From positions 7,504,424 through 7,568,423 of the forward strand of contig LR746267.1 of NCBI GenBank assembly GCA_902729315.2: a stretch of 64,000 nt of DNA. Reading direction: 5' to 3'. Every line of letters begins with the position of its first letter. Position 1 is the first letter of the stretch. The notes beneath the pieces were generated by a model. It was not told where the DNA came from. It made no database searches and saw only the letters and a list, made by a program, of their open reading frames with translations. Positions 62,792-64,000 of the stretch are shown piece by piece. This stretch comes from Spirodela intermedia. Lineage: Eukaryota > Streptophyta > Magnoliopsida > Alismatales > Araceae. The position numbers and the translations under genes were made by a program.

Positions 62792-64000
62792 CTGAAAAGT
62801 CCGCAAATGAAATATTGTGTCAAGATGAGGGTGAAAGGAAAAATCATCTAAAAATTAAATACTGACAAAAAGACCAGGGAAGAAAGTAAATAAGAAAATA
62901 AAAGCCCAAAAAAGGGGACAGCCAATCAGACAGATTGTATCAGAATCAGCTCGTATACAAGATGAAAGGCCCCGAGGTGGATTGTACCAGAATCAGTGCA
63001 TATACATGATGGATGCGCATAAGAGAGATTGGGTCGGAATCAGCTCATGTTCATTTTGAATCCCATTAGAGGGATTGGGTCGGAATCGGCTCATATTCAA
63101 GTTGAATTGTCTATAAGAGAGGATTATAATCAGCTCATATCCTAGATAAATGCCCATTTTTTTCTTAGATGCATAAGATATACCGGCTTAGATGGGCAAG
63201 AATGGGCTGCAACATACACGGATCCGGTGATTGATCTTGCCCTGATGGCCATAAGAAAAACACAACATGATTTGAATAAGGATGAAAAACGAATGGTTTA
63301 TGTATTTGTATACGCTATAAACTTTTATCCAAAAAACACCCACCCCAATCATCTTCATATTCATCTGGAAAAATTGGTTTATGTAACCCACAGGAACAGA
63401 AACCAACAGGGACTTGGATGTTTTGTAATCTTCCCTGTTGAGACAAGCTAATCATCAAAACCCTTCTTCATTTTATAAAGCTGGACAGTATTGCCTTTTT
63501 AAAAAAATTCCTTTTCCTCTTCTTCTCTAGCAGCCTGGCCTGGCATTGGTGGATATTTTCTCCTTCTTATCATTTGGCTATTCCTCCACCATAGATTCAT
63601 TAAGGTTCGCAAGTGGTTAATCCAAGTGAGGTCAGCCAATTTTTTGTTCTCTCTCTTCTTTTTTTTTCTAACCAGTATGGATAGATTTGAGTTGCCCCAT
63701 TGAACAACGACAAGAAATCAAATTCCCACACAAACTGTCTGAATTGGCAAAGTATAGATGAAGGATTAGGAGAAAGAAAACGACAAAACAGCTAAGCCCT
63801 CAGCACCTGTTGTCACCCTCAACCCATGGTCTTTACAAGTTGTTGCTGTTGCTGTTGCTGCCTGTCACCACTAAAGTTGACTGCTGCGCCTAATAGCAGA
63901 AGCGAGTTCTTTTTTTTCTCCTTCCTCTTTTCCTCCCAGTCACCAGACTACCCTTCCACTATCTTCCCTAATTAAGAACTGCAAGAATTGACACAAGTCA
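62792..64000. other. Probable OEP64-like intron up to the window edge
   Basis: The exon starting at 62791 has an acceptor and needs an upstream exon contributing two bases, but I see no sequence resembling the preceding amidase region up to 64000. The stretch holds a degenerate tandem array (62928-63155) and a GCTGTT-rich run (about 63838-63862). Confidence 0.5.
62928..63155. repeat. Degenerate tandem array, about 50-60-bp units
   Basis: Four to five diverged units share a GATTG(T/G)(A/G)(T/C)C(A/G)GAATC(A/G)GCTCAT-like core (for example at about 62933, 62981, 63027, 63075 and 63120). The two middle units, with GATTGGGTCGGAATC, are the most alike. Confidence 0.75.

Overview
This window is nuclear DNA of a flowering plant. 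The evidence is long, spliced genes with GT-AG introns and AT-rich intergenic DNA, and several plant-only families (LNK clock coactivator, CAMTA with a CG-1 domain, a SOV-type DIS3L2 exonuclease, a TOC64-like TPR/amidase receptor). Three genes with very GC-rich coding sequence (PP1, TRM112, RING-H2) sit among genes of ordinary composition. This bimodality is common in monocots, so I lean towards a monocot, but this is inference. I see no bacterial, viral or organellar gene and no intact transposon.

Layout, left to right. 904-3961 (+): Pumilio-family RNA-binding protein. 5943-12112 (+): LNK1/LNK2-type light and clock coactivator. 14812-24691 (-): glutamine-dependent asparagine synthetase in 14 exons. 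24692-27866: AT-rich intergenic DNA. 27877-34620 (+): SOV, a DIS3L2-like 3'-5' exoribonuclease. 35570-36729 (+): PP1 catalytic subunit. 37642-52472 (+): CAMTA transcription factor in 13 exons. 55307-55687 (-): TRM112. 56493-57116 (+): membrane-anchored RING-H2 protein, divergent from TRM112. 58499-62791 (-): the 3' part of an OEP64/OM64-type TPR receptor whose 5' part lies past the right edge.

I built the exon models by hand, joining reading frames across splice sites and checking phase at every junction. All complete models give an open frame divisible by three. The genes are independent transcription units. Themes recur (mRNA control by Pumilio and SOV, light or stress signalling by LNK, CAMTA and perhaps the RING protein, nitrogen metabolism by asparagine synthetase), but nothing shows that they form one system.

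I found no convincing undescribed multi-gene system. The most interesting observations are small. The LNK gene has a 20-codon uORF whose TAA overlaps the main ATG (TAATG). In SOV, an RNB active-site aspartate is replaced by glutamate, and a uORF overlaps the start codon. CAMTA has a GC-AG first intron. Five TTGACY W-boxes and five TGGGCY site II elements cluster in the TRM112/RING interval. A nested tandem duplication has copied DNA that includes the stop-codon end of the OEP64-like gene.
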